Source of the DNA: Euryodendron excelsum
Taxonomy: Eukaryota > Streptophyta > Magnoliopsida > Ericales > Pentaphylacaceae
Assembly (NCBI GenBank): GCA_033060915.1
Contig: CM065397.1
Span: 19,786,001-19,850,000 of the forward strand
Direction of reading: 5' to 3'
DNA: 64,000 bases
The translations under genes and the position numbers were made by a program. Shown piece by piece: positions 1 to 10,864 of this stretch. The notes beneath the pieces are model-generated. The model saw only the letters and a program-made list of their open reading frames with translations. It was not told the origin of the DNA and made no database searches. Numbering within the stretch: the first letter of the stretch is position 1; each line of letters opens with the position of its first letter.

Positions 1-790
1 ACATGTATTCTATTTCTAGGTGCCTTCCATATCAAGAAGGATATTATATATGTGCAGTGGCTTCAAAATCTCAAAATCCATTTGTTCGAATAATAAGAAA
101 GAGAGATAAAGAGAGAAGAAGAAGTCCTAGAGATAAAATAGGGAATCTCCATAAGGAAATGCATTGTATTAAAAAATTTCAAATTCAAGTCAAAAGTGAG
201 ATCCGTTGCTATGATCAATGTTTTGAAATCTAGACCGAACCATCTAGTTGAACCGGTTGAGCCGTGACCCAAGCCTTGCAACAATCACAAAGAACCCCTA
301 ATACCGTTCTAATGAAAAAACCGTTCTAGTTTGTGAAAGCCTTCCGGACCGACTGGTCAACTGGTGAACCAATTGACCTAGTGGCAGGTCAGTGAAACCA
401 ACTGGATTTCAGTCAGTATAAAATTCCTTTTTTTTTAGGGTTAGCAATCAAAAACCATGATATTCCAAAATCACTTTTGCTATTGGAGTCTTCGACGACT
501 CTTCAGCATAGTTGTCAATTTCGTACCAGCTAATGTATTGTTTTTACTATTGGTACGGTAGATATCGATACCGATGTGTTTCGATACACCGTTTTGGATT
601 TACCGTTATAAAGATTATATATTTGTAAAAATTTGTATATTATAAATAAATGACATTACTTATATCAAATATTACAGTACCAACTACATTAACACAAGTA
701 TGATCAATAAAAATATATAGTTTTATTTATGAGAAGCATTATAAAATAAAATTTCTAATAATCTCGTATGTCAAAAGAAAAAATTAATTA
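1..790. other. Intergenic DNA without a supported gene
   Basis: No coding region is supported. Positions 210-420 contain repeated motifs around ACCGGTT / GACCGACTGGTCAAC, followed by an AT-rich stretch. The start of this block (TCAATGTTTTGAAA) resembles the reverse complement of the block ending at 24480, so both may be copies of one dispersed plant repeat. The rest is AT-rich low-complexity sequence. Confidence 0.4.
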
Positions 791-881
791 CTTCATTTGT
801 TGTACAGATGTGATGTTCCAGAATTGGAAGTAAATATATATTCTCAATTTGCAGAGAGAGGGACATATCTAGTAATATATA

Positions 882-928
882 TAGAGAGACAGAGAGAGAG
901 AAAAGGGGGGGGGGGGGGGGGGGGGGGG
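882..928. repeat. GA microsatellite followed by a G24 homopolymer
   Basis: A short (GA)n run at about 884-900 leads into 24 consecutive G at 905-928. Long G tracts are rare in plant DNA and are error-prone in sequencing, so the exact length is uncertain. A G tract of this length can form a quadruplex. Confidence 0.9.
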
Positions 929-978
929 TGTTTATTATTTCAGTGCACAGATGAGAGAGAAAGAATGTATCGAGGATA

Positions 979-1050
979 TTTTACCAAAATAATTTATATT
1001 TTTAAAATTTATTCCCAAAATATCAAATTGGCAAAAGTTATTCCGAAAAA
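979..1050 (+). repeat. Left copy of a ~70 bp direct repeat flanking the MULE/PMD unit
   Basis: The sequence runs from TTTTACCAAAATAATT through TATCAAATTGGCAAA to TTATTCC. A second copy in the same orientation lies at 9226-9297, on the other side of the transposase and PMD remnants. Differences are a few substitutions and single-base length changes in A or T runs. This is direct, not inverted, so it is not a classical Mutator terminal inverted repeat. Confidence 0.75.
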
Positions 1051-1059
1051 ACCTTAATT

Positions 1060-1190
1060 GCGTTTTTGAAAAAAAACGTAGTTCACAATGCATTTTACAG
1101 AGAAACGCAAACTACGTTTTACAAAGAAACGCAATCTAAGATTGCACTTCTCTATAAAACACAGTCAAGGACTGCGTTTTTTCCCAATTA
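1060..1190. repeat. Short imperfect ACGCAA/ACGTTTT repeats
   Basis: The motif AGAAACGCAA occurs twice (about 1100 and 1131), with ACTACGTTTT between the copies and related GCGTTTTT pieces at 1051 and 1172. Some copies are complementary to each other, so short hairpins are possible. I see no coding signal here. Confidence 0.5.
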
Positions 1191-1280
1191 TAAAACAAGC
1201 CCCCCTTCCCTTGCTTCTCCCACTCCCCCGGTTTTCTCCTTCTCCCACAATTTTGGCCTCACTCTTTTTCCTTCCTTGCA

Positions 1281-1419
1281 TTCTCTTCTCCCTCACTCAC
1301 TCTCTAACTTCACTCTTTTTTCTCCCTCACTCTCTGCCTTCTCTTCTCCCTCACTCACTCTCTAATTTCACTCTTTTTTCTCCCTTACTCTCTGCCTTCT
1401 CTTCTCCCTCACTGTCTCA
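1281..1419 (+). repeat. 58-bp CT-rich tandem repeat, about 2.4 copies
   Basis: Copies begin at 1281, 1339 and 1397 with TTCTCTTCTCCCTCACT and differ by only a few bases. The block ends in CTCAG followed by GTAACTTG, which resembles the end of a 5' leader exon at a splice donor. Pyrimidine-rich leaders are common in plant genes, so this may be leader sequence of the downstream transposase gene (inference). Confidence 0.75.
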
Positions 1420-3440
1420 GGTAACTTGTTTAAGTACAAAAGTTGTACACATTACTATTTTTTTTAATATATAATTACTTTGTAATGTAGTTTAAAGATC
1501 ACTAATATTATAATTAATTCTAATGTAGTGATTTTCGTTAGTTCGGTCACTCCGACAAAGACCAATACTACGACAGTCATCTTATTGTTTGGTAAACTCT
1601 TATAAAATTTACTTATCTTGTTTGTCTTGTTTATGTGTACAATAGAAATAATTGTTAAATTTATTTTTACGAAATTATTGTAAAAATAAAAAATTTATTT
1701 ACAAGTAAGAAAATATATTTGGAAGAGACATAGTAAAAATTAATTGAAAAAAAATGTATTGGTGAAAAAAATTATTAAAATAGGAAATTTATTGAAATAT
1801 GTAGTATGCCTTTTAATTTCGTTTTACAAAATAGATTTATGAAATAATATATAAAAAAATACCAACAATATTGAAAAAATAGAAAATTTATTTACAAAAT
1901 TGTTGTAAAAATACAAAATTTATTTACAAGTAAATTTTATTTACGAAATTATTTAAAAAACACATAATTATCGTTAGGTATGTATGCTGAAAAAATAAGA
2001 CATTTATTGAAAAAATAAGACATTGATTTAGGAAATTTATAGAAAAAATAGAAAAATGATTTAAAAAATTATGGAAAAAATATAAACTATATTTATGAAA
2101 TTATTAAAAAATAAAAAATTTATTTAAAAATTAATTGTAAAATACAAAATTTATTTACAAGTAAATAAATATTATATATGAATTTATTGTAAAAAGACAT
2201 AATTATCTCAAAAATACAAAATTTATAGTAAAAATAAAAAATTTATTGAAAAAATAAGACATTGATTTAAGAAATTTATAGAAAAAAATAGAAAAATGAT
2301 TTAAAAAATTGTTGAAAAAATATAAAATATATTTATGAATTTATGGAAAAAAATACGAAATTTATTTACAAAGTTATTGTAAAATAAAAAATTTGTTTAC
2401 AAGTAAATAAATATTATTTAAGAATTTATTGTAAAAACACATATTTTATTGTAAAATATAATAATTTATTGAAAAATAAGTAATTGATTTACAAATTATT
2501 AAAAATATATAAAATACATTTATGAAATTGTTGAAAAAAAAGAATTTATTTACAAAGTTATTGTAAAATACAAAAATTTTTTACATGTAAAATAAATATT
2601 ATTTATGAATTTATTGTAAAAACACATAATAATCTAAAATAATACAGAATTTATAGTAAAAATACAAAATTTATTGAAAAAATAAGACATTGATTTATGA
2701 AATTTATATAGAAAAAATAGAAAATTGATTTACAAAATTATTGAAAAAATATAAAATATATTTACGTAATTATTGAAAAATTAAAAAATTGTAAAATATA
2801 ATTATTGTAAAATACAAAATTTTTTTACAACAAAATAAATATTATTTAAGAATTTATTGTAAAAACACAAAATTATTGTAAAAATAAAAATATTTATTGA
2901 AAAAATAAGTAATTGACTAAAAAAATTTATTAAAAAAAATATAAAATTAATTTGCAAAATTTTTGAAAAAATATGAAATATATTTATGAAATTATTAAAA
3001 AAACAAAATTTATTTACAAAGTTATTGTAAAAAAAAAAAAAAAAATTTCAAGTAAATAAATATTATTTACGAATTTATGGTAAAAGCACATAATTATCTA
3101 AAAACTACAAAATTTATAGTAAAAATACAATATTTATTGAAAAAATAAGACATTCATTTATGAAAGTTATAGAAAAAATAGAAAAATGATTTACAAAATC
3201 ATTGAAAAAATATAAAATATATTTATGAAATTATTGAAAAGTTATTTGCTAAATTTACTAAATTTATTTGCAAAGTTATTGTAAAATACAAAAATTTTTT
3301 ACAAGTAAATAAATATTATTTACGAATTTATTGTAAAAACAAAAAAATTATTGTAAAAATACAAAATTTATTAAAAAATAAGAAATTGATTTATGAAATT
3401 TATAGAAAAAATAAAAAATTGGTTTACGAAATTATTGATA
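1420..3440. repeat. AT-rich minisatellite with 190-250 bp period
   Basis: This interval is over 80 percent A+T by eye and built of variants of a few phrases. The phrase AAGTAAATAAATATTAT or close variants recurs at about 2160, 2401, 2588, 2833, 3050 and 3303. Each is followed by GAATTTATTGTAAAAACACA, giving spacings of roughly 241, 187, 245, 217 and 253 bp. A second phrase, AAAATAAGACATTGATTTA, recurs in the same order within the units. No open reading frame is believable. The array lies between the CT-rich block and the first transposase codons, so it may be an expanded intron or leader of the Mutator-like element. Confidence 0.7.
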
Positions 3441-3495
3441 GCAGGACACAAAAATGGATGAGACAGTGGCAATGATGTATTGAGGTGGGGAAATA

Positions 3496-6309
3496 ATGAA
3501 ATATCGTAATAAAAAGATAGTGTACAACATAGAGTGCCAGACATGTTGCAGTATACTGTTACAATGCAAACTGTCTGAATTAGAAGCAATGATCATGCCC
3601 CTAGTTGTCAAGGATGGAGAAAATATAACGATAAAAATAATATGCAGATTTCCATACAGTAATGAAGGAGTCTCAATCATATATAAGAAACTGCCAATCA
3701 ATGATGACTGAACATTACAAATTGCTTTACGGCTACCATAGAAAAATTCGTGATTGCAATACATCAAGCTTTACATTGAAGTAAAGAATGCACTAGTAGC
3801 TATGGACCTTGTAGCGGATCGAATGTGGGGTGACATTCTGAGGTATGGTAGAATGCTAGCGAATTAGGAAAATACGTCAACATCGTGGAATTTCTCAACA
3901 ATGTTGACATTAGGGCAGGACACTGTAGGTCACACTGTGCCATATTCACATTAAATGGACCAACATGGTGATTCATTTCAGATGCGCAACACACAACAAA
4001 GTCGTCGCCATGGTTCATTCGCGGATGGTGGCATTGGGTTGAGTAGTATGTCAACAACTCAGCCTACAATGGGATATAGTGATGATATGAAAGCAGTGTA
4101 GCATATGGTTGAATCAGGCCGCCGATTCATGCCTAGAGATTTTGATTTGAATGTAAGGTTTCCAGGTACACAGTCGGAACAATCAGGTGAAGATGTAGAT
4201 GTCGCTCTGATGAACGATTCCGATGATGATGTTCAACAACAACAGGAGATCTCGGTTCCTTACTTCACTACATTGCCGGAGGGCTATGATGCAAAGGTAC
4301 CTGGCAGGAATGAGTTTCGCCGTGGGTCTGTATAGGATAGGGACAACCCTAATTTTCAACTAGGAATGCTGTTCAATGATAAGGTTGCTTTGAAAAATGC
4401 ATGCAAGGCATATCACTTGCACAACAACAAGGAATACTTGGTTGTCGACGCAACTAAGAAACTGTGAAAAGTTAAGTGTGCACACAACTACCCTTGGATG
4501 CTTCGTGCTTTCGAAAAAAAGCATGCGATGTGGGAGGTTACACAATACCCTAGCTCTCATACCTGCTTGTACGGGATGCCAAACATGAGCCATTGTAATC
4601 TAGACCTTAACTTCATATCGCACGTTATCATGGCACAAGTCGCTGTGAGTTTAACTTTTATGTATACTTAGTCACAATAATTCATTAGTTTGTCATATAA
4701 GCACTTCCTCTAATGTACTTAAACTGTGTTGTTTTTGTACAGAAATATCTAGACTGGAAGATCGCGTCGATAATTGAAGATATGAAAACACATCACCACC
4801 ACTCGGTGTCATACAAGAAAGTATGGCAAGCAAGAACAAAAGCCACAGAGATGATATTCGAGAATTGGAAAGAGTCATTCTTTAAGCTTTCTAGATATCT
4901 GTTGACATTGTAGTCAAGAAACCCCAGAACTATACAAATTTTATAGACCTTCTTCTCAAGACGTAGGTCATCTAGTCGAGTTTAATAGAGTATTTTGGGC
5001 ATTTGGCCCATGTATTGATGGTTTCAAACATAGTCTGCCGGTCATATCAGTTAATGGCACCCACCATTACAGGAAATACAAGGGTGTTATGCTTATTGGT
5101 GTCGGGGTCACTGCGAGGGGTACAACTTTCCCTCTTGCTTTTTCCATTGTCGAGGTTGAAGACACCTGTAATTAGTCGTGGTTCATACATTTGGTGAGAC
5201 ACTGTGTTATCCCTGCCAGGGAACGGGTGACCATAATTTCAAATCACAACCAAGGCCTGTTAAATGCCATTAATCGAGAATGGGAACATCCAAGGGATGA
5301 TCAAACCCCTGGTTTTCACAGATACTACCTTTGAGACTTTCGCAGTAACTATCATAAGAATTACAACATGATAAAGGTGGATGACTTAGTATGGGCTGCT
5401 AGCACAGCTCATCAAGTGCGAAAGTTCAACAAAATAATGGATAAAATATAAAAAAGAAGTGAACTATGTTATATTCAATTAATGGGGGAGGATGCTACTA
5501 AGTGGACATTGGCTTACAATGGTGGATTTTATTGGGGGATCGTCACAATCAACAATTCCGAGGGGTACAATGGTGCCAAAGTAGGTGCACGTAATTTGCC
5601 CATCATAGCATGTGTGCAGGTAACTTACTACCGTCTTGTTGAGAGTTTCATTGCATGACGCCGTGAATACAATATGATATCAACAATGGCCATCGTTTCT
5701 CTATAGAAGTGCGAAAAAAATTTGAGGATTGGAACAAAATCGCAGTCGAGCATCGTGTCATAGTTTTTAATTGGTAATATATGTTTCTATTACAGCTGTC
5801 GTTACATTGCTATTGTAATGGCGTTCGGCTTATCTTACGACATTTTCTTATATGTTGTATAGGGACAGTGTGTCTGTGGAAGTGGCGACCGGCAAAAGGG
5901 GGAGTAAAGTGGTAAAACATAAATCGTGGAACTTTACCCGCTAAGCTGTTCATACGGCAAATGGGTTATATACCACCTCCCTTACTCGCACATGTTTACT
6001 GCTGCTGTAAATACCGAAAAAGGACATTGGTTTCTATTTAACACATACTATATGATGGAAAAGTATGTATTTGTGTACGCGGTTTCGCTTGTGCCAATAT
6101 TGGCAAATGATTACTGGCCACGTTATGAAGGGCCTACTGTTCTCCCAAACACTAATCGCAAACATCTAGTTCGAAAAGGCAGGCTGAACACAGCAAAATT
6201 CCTAACGAAATGGATGAATTGAGGCAATAAACAGATGTTCCATTGTAGTATATCCAAGGAGCCTGGTCATAACATACGTCGATGTCCAAGAAGAATAGCA
6301 AAACATTAG
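3496..6309 (+). pseudogene. Mutator-like (MULE) transposase, decayed
   Basis: The N-terminal section (about 3496-3790) reads as a MULE leader domain ending in KKLPINDD, then becomes broken by stops. Positions 4105-4335 encode an acidic linker (NDSDDDVQQQQE). The MuDR DNA-binding domain follows at about 4351-4644 (FQLGMLFNDKVALKNA). A plausible phase-0 intron lies at 4645-4742 (GTGAGT...ACAG). The catalytic domain runs from about 4743 to 5660. The usual first and second aspartates are both Asn here, in VISVNGTHHY (about 5041) and IISNHNQGLL (about 5236). A second intron is likely at 5774-5862. A SWIM zinc finger lies at about 5940-6010, with two ligand cysteines replaced by Tyr (CSYGKW, PYSHMF). 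A zinc knuckle ends the gene at about 6239-6305 (CSISKEPGHN), also lacking one cysteine. There are several in-frame stops and one frame change near 5905-5925, so the transposase is inactive. Confidence 0.85.
4645..4742 (+). other. Predicted intron in the MULE transposase
   Basis: The donor GTGAGT follows the codons for MAQVA and the acceptor TTTTTGTACAG precedes KYLDWKIAS. Removing the interval keeps the reading frame, and the two sides join in the order expected for MULE transposases. The interval is T-rich, as plant introns usually are. Confidence 0.6.
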
Positions 6310-6585
6310 GGGGTAGTTTATATGTTTTGTGTAAACGTGCCATTGTAGCGTGTACTATTCTATTAGTCTATTTGTTATATGTATTGTAGTTTGTGATGCT
6401 TAATTTTAATCTGTTTGTATTTAAGAAAACATATTACAATCTTAAATTAAATATTAGTCTATATGTTTAATGTATTGTAATATTTGATGTAGATGACTTT
6501 ATATTTTTTTATGCATTACACTTGGACGCACATGTTTGTGGATGAGTTTCTTTCATTATACAGATTACCAGATCTATCATCTAGT
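6310..6585. other. AT-rich spacer between transposase and PMD remnants
   Basis: This spacer contains repeated ATTAGTCTATATG/TTGTTATATGTATTGTA phrases, with near copies at about 6361-6392 and 6452-6482. I see no coding signal. It separates the transposase stop region from the first PMD codons. Confidence 0.5.
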
Positions 6586-9049
6586 ATGGCATCGCAACAG
6601 TAAGATAGTGGACCGGCCGACACTAGTGTACTTACCTTATAGGCCAGTCATCGTTCACAGACCGTGTGGGACCAGGGGGTATGTTTTATAGTACTTGTAC
6701 GTATTTCACATCGAAAGTTTATACATGAAAATTTGTTGACAATTACTATCATCTCATAATGTAATGTTTATGTTTTTGTTTGACTGACAAGTTATTCAGC
6801 CTATGAATTGACGTCGAGGGGACACGGGTTTATTCACTGATGACATACACCCCCATATTATACGTTATCTGATTAAAGCTAGCTTCTACGGTGTTTACTG
6901 TGTGAGTCGAATACAGTACGATCATGCTCTGCTCACCGCCCTGGTCGACAGATGGCACCAGGAGACTCACAATTTCCATTTGCCTATTGGGGAGGCCACC
7001 ATTACTTTACAGGATGTGTCAATTATATACAGGCTTCTGGTTGATGGGATGGCTGTTATAGGTTCCCCCTATACGGTCTCACCAAAGGGTTGGACCTCTA
7101 TTTTTATGCAGTATTTAGGTGTTGCCCTTAGCATTTCAAAGACAATTTTTTGAAGATCAAGTGGTTATCTCAGAGGTTTGGGGCACTTGCAGATGATGCT
7201 GATGAAGTCACAATACAGTGTCATGCTAGAGCATTTAGACTCACACTTATTGCTTGGGGTCATAATGCCAGATCACTCTGATACCCTAGTGAAGCCTATG
7301 TACTTACCATTACTAGCAGACTTCGATGTTTGTGGTGGATACAGCTGGGGTAGTACAGTTCTTACATTGTTATACAGGGGGTTGTGTCGCACCGTATATA
7401 ATACCAATTCTGAGATTGTAGGCCCCTTGGCATTACTCCAGGTACCCACAATATTTTTGTTTGTATGTTTTTCTTACATTTCAACCATTATATGACATTA
7501 TTATCACATTCTATCTTTGATGAATCAGATTTGGGCATGGCAAAGATCCCTTGGATGTCGCCTAGGCGGACGGCAATAGCTAATACAGCTTCACAAAAGC
7601 CGTTGTTTATTGGCGCAGTATAGTTTCCCTCTGGACCATTGGGGGGTAGTGGCATGATGATTTCCTCTTGACTGACGTCTCCACCCATGTCCTCACTGTT
7701 TACCAAAACAAGATGGATAGACTTCGACCACAGGATGTGAGTTCTAAATTAAAATTATGTATTTACATCCATCTAAATATGTTACACTGTACGTTACAAT
7801 TGATTGGACTCCATAATTTACATCCATCTAAATGTTTATTGTTCAGTTTGTTTGGACTTCATACGAGGCCCATATGGATTCTTTGCCACCCTACTACCGT
7901 CTTGGGAGTGACAGTTGGAGGGCATCAGTCCCTTTTGTGTTTTGTGACGTTGTTGAGTTCCATCTACCGAAGTGAGTTATGTGATAGTTTGGGATGAGAC
8001 AATATATACTCGAGCCCATGAACACAGGGAGGAATTTGCATAAGTTGGATTGCAGGGGGAAGAGCACAACAGATTGGAGTCTCTATCACCACCAGTATAT
8101 CATAGAATAGGGACATAGGAAGGATCGTGTTGTTGATGGCGAGATTTCTTGTACACCTATGGCATACAACGATCCTTACATGATATGGTATAGAAGCATC
8201 ACTCACCTACATATTGGGAATCCTGCCGTACGCACTCAAAGAGGGTACTCAGGGGTTGGAGGCACATTAGATACGATGGTATGTTCATTTAAAATGTAAA
8301 TTAACAACATTTTATATGAAAATCGTATTAAATGGCTTGATTGTATTTTCAAGCACAGGCATGGATAGAGCTGTACAACTTAGGAGACCGCGCTATTTTC
8401 TGCTTTCCTAGTAGTGACGCATTGGAGAACGTATATGAGATACATGATCGTGTCATGGTTGCTTTATCCATCCTAGGCGAGTCACAGCGTGTCCCACACC
8501 ACTGACAGCCTTCCCACGAGGCCGACCCTTCTTTTGCCCCTTCATCCTCTGTGTCATACGGCATGTAGCCTCCTGCCACCTTCGAATGCCGATCCACCTC
8601 TGCGATACCTTCTTCTATGCATGGTGGGTATAGTGCAGGGTACATCACTCCTACATTTTATTACCATCCTAGTTAGAGTTTCGGCACATCAGCACAAGGG
8701 TCTTCCTTTCCTACAGAGGCATACTTTAGAAGACATGATCGTTGGCCAGCTTGCAATATGTCTCCAATTTTTTTTTTAGGGTGACGCAGGTCATAGTTAC
8801 GATCCATTTGTAGGTGATAGTTCTGGTTATAGGGACCATGATATTCAGAATGGATATGTTGCTTCGACTTATGGTGCTAGGCCGTTACAGGTGACACAAG
8901 TACCCGGAGTCTATCCACCACAGGTGTATAGTCCTCATGTTGATGTTGCGGGTACCCATGACACAGATGATGATGGGGGAGCACAAGTTGCTCAGGATGA
9001 GCAGCACAATGTGGGTCTTTGTAGAGGACAGAGAAACAAATGGAGTTGA
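6586..9049 (+). pseudogene. Plant mobile domain (PMD, MAIN-like / PPP7-long-form-like) protein, decayed
   Basis: The predicted start at 6586 (MASQQ then a stop, DSGPADTSVLTL) matches the usual N-terminus of plant mobile domain proteins. A likely intron separates it from the next exon near 6794. Positions 6795-7150 read through GFYGV-like YGVYCVSRIQYDHALLTAL, HNFHLPIGEATITLQDV and the VDG/VIG loop. The domain continues at 7320-7440 (YSWGSTVLTLLYRGL, then EIVGPLALLQ), 7515-7560, 7845-7975 (SYEAHMDSLPPYYR) and 8165-8280 (MIWYRSITHLHIGN). A low-complexity tail extends from about 8780 to the stop at 9049. Frame changes and stops interrupt it throughout. PMD genes occur both as host genes and inside Mutator-like elements. 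Here the PMD unit lies immediately downstream of a MULE transposase in the same orientation, which supports a TE-carried copy. Confidence 0.75.
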
Positions 9050-9225
9050 AGATGTTATACTGGGAGCCATTTTTAGACTTTTGCACTATAAAAGATATTT
9101 TTATATGTATGCATATGTGGCATCATTTTTATTTGCATGTATTATTTATCATATTCTTCCATTTTTAGACGGAGTCTATTATCATCATTTCGATCATTAT
9201 TGGGTATGAGTGGATCATTAATGAG

Positions 9226-9297
9226 TTTTTTAAACCAAAATAAGTTATATTTTTAAATTTATTTCCCAAATATCAAATTGGCAAACTTCATTCCTAA
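9226..9297 (+). repeat. Right copy of the ~70 bp direct repeat
   Basis: The sequence starts TTTTTAAACCAAAATAAG, passes through CAAATATCAAATTGGCAAA, and ends CTTCATTCC. It matches 979-1050 in the same orientation. It sits about 180 bp after the PMD stop codon. Confidence 0.75.
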
Positions 9298-9367
9298 AAT
9301 TTATTCCCTAAAATGTCAGGCGGGCCAATGGCCACCTAAAAATTGGGCCAGGCTAGCGGGCCGACAA

Positions 9368-9702
9368 GGTTAGGGCTATGGTTAGCTAGGGATAGGGTTA
9401 GTGTTAAGGTTAAGGTTATGGCTAGGGTTAGGCTAGGAATAGGGTTAGGGTTACGGTTATGGTTACAATTCCAGTTAGGGTTACAGTTACAGTTACAATT
9501 ATGATTAGGGCTACGATTAGGGTTATGGTTAGGGTTAGGGCTAGAGTGAGGGTTACGGTTAAGATTAGGGTTAGGGCTAGGGTTAGGCTAGGGATAGGGT
9601 TAGGTTTAGGGTTACGGTTACGGTTACGATTACAGTTAGGGCTAAGATTAGGGTTACGGTTACTGTTAGGGCTAGAGTGAGGGTTAGGGTTAAGGCTAGG
9701 GC
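9368..9702 (+). repeat. Degenerate interstitial telomere-like repeat (TTAGGG-type variants)
   Basis: Roughly 55 consecutive 6-bp units of the form GGTTAG, GGTTAC, GGTTAT or GGCTAG fill this interval, with perfect GGTTAGGG runs mixed in. The period is 6, while the usual plant telomere unit is TTTAGGG (7 bp), so this is a telomere-like minisatellite rather than a clean telomeric insertion. The long arginine- and valine-rich frames through it are products of the repeat. Confidence 0.85.
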
Positions 9703-10084
9703 GATTGTCATTATTTCGAAAAGTGTGTTATGTACAAAATTTTCAAATTGTATTATCGATTGGCAATAATTTAATGTCATCAACGATGTATTTCATTATG
9801 ACTTTTCAAACTATGGGCACAATTTGAGAGTTGAAGTTTCTCCCATGTATGGGAGGTATTTATAAAGGACAACACAAAAATCCTTAAGCCTTCATATGAA
9901 CGATTTTACTCCTACCTTGTCCTTACTAAGGACCTTGACGTGAGTCAATTTTCATGTTTGAAACCCAATAAATTATATTAATGTCATGTTTGAATCCTTC
10001 ATGTGAAGTCATTAATATTGTGATCCCAAATTACCTATATAATGTTGTGATTACGTGACGAAGTGCTAAACCATACCTCCATAG
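9703..10084. other. Non-coding interval
   Basis: This is mixed AT-rich sequence with near-duplicate phrases TAATGTCAT/TTGAATCCTTCATG around 9960-10010. I see no coding or RNA gene. Confidence 0.4.
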
Positions 10085-10723
10085 ATGCTGAAGCGAAAAG
10101 CTAATGATGGGGCATTGTCGAGTTGTTCAATTCCAAGTGCCGATATTGATGAATACCAAACCTCAATCTTTCATATGGTGCATACATACACAGATCCAAA
10201 CAGTAACAAATGGTAAGGCCGAAAGCGTTGTTTTCTCAACAAATCTATCTTAATGCATGATACAATAGGTCCTGTTAGTCACATCTTCATTAGCGATGCA
10301 AGCTTACAATAACCCCGCAGGGTCACCATCGACGAAAAGAAGTTACCGTGGAAAGACTTATTCGATAAATAGTGTGAACAAGAAATGTATTGCAGACAGC
10401 ATGGCCTCCGTGTTCCAAAGGCCTAATTAGCTAAGTTGTTTGGCAAGAGATTACCTCGCAGTGAGGTCATAAAAATGCTCGAACGCAAGATTGATCAAAT
10501 ACAACAAAGGTTGGATAGATACCATCTAACGGAGAATACGAAGATACAATGTGTTAATCCGACACAACGAATATTAAAAATTATTGAAGATCCATTGATG
10601 GTTTCTAACTTCGAAATTTCAGACTTCTTACAAGAAAAAGGCGATGATGATTTTGTTAACTATCTACCTAGTAGTCTTTGTATTGGTGGCAAACCACTGT
10701 GTTATTATAAACATGGTCCATAA
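10085..10723 (+). pseudogene. Unrecognised protein-coding remnant, 213 codons with four nonsense codons
   Basis: One reading frame runs from ATG at 10085 to TAA at 10723, interrupted only by in-frame stops near 10214, 10310, 10370 and 10424. There is no frameshift. The longest open section, 10436-10723, encodes 95 residues containing FGKRLPRSEVIKMLERKIDQ and, near the C-terminus, SLCIGGKPLCYYKHGP. The middle is charged and probably helical. Codon use looks protein-like, and the sequence is more GC-balanced than the AT-rich flanks. I do not recognise the family. It could be a further gene of the neighbouring Mutator-like element, a captured host fragment, or an old viral insertion. I cannot decide between these from sequence alone. 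Confidence 0.55.
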
Positions 10724-10864
10724 AACTTGCTTTGGCTTCTAGGGTTAAGGCTCCAATTAAGGCATTGGTGCCTCTGGTCTACTACAGTTAGGATTTTGGT
10801 TACTAAGAATGTTGTACGACATTCCACTACAAACGTGATCTTAATAAATGTTTTCAAATTAATA

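Noticed and set aside
1066..1474. Two overlapping plus-strand frames of 99 and 128 codons
   Set aside because: They run through the 58-bp CT-rich tandem repeat. Their Ser/Leu/Pro-rich translations only reflect that repeat.
9459..9783. Frames of 66-73 codons on both strands
   Set aside because: They are translations of six-base telomere-like units (VRVRV- and LTLTL-type), so open by composition only.
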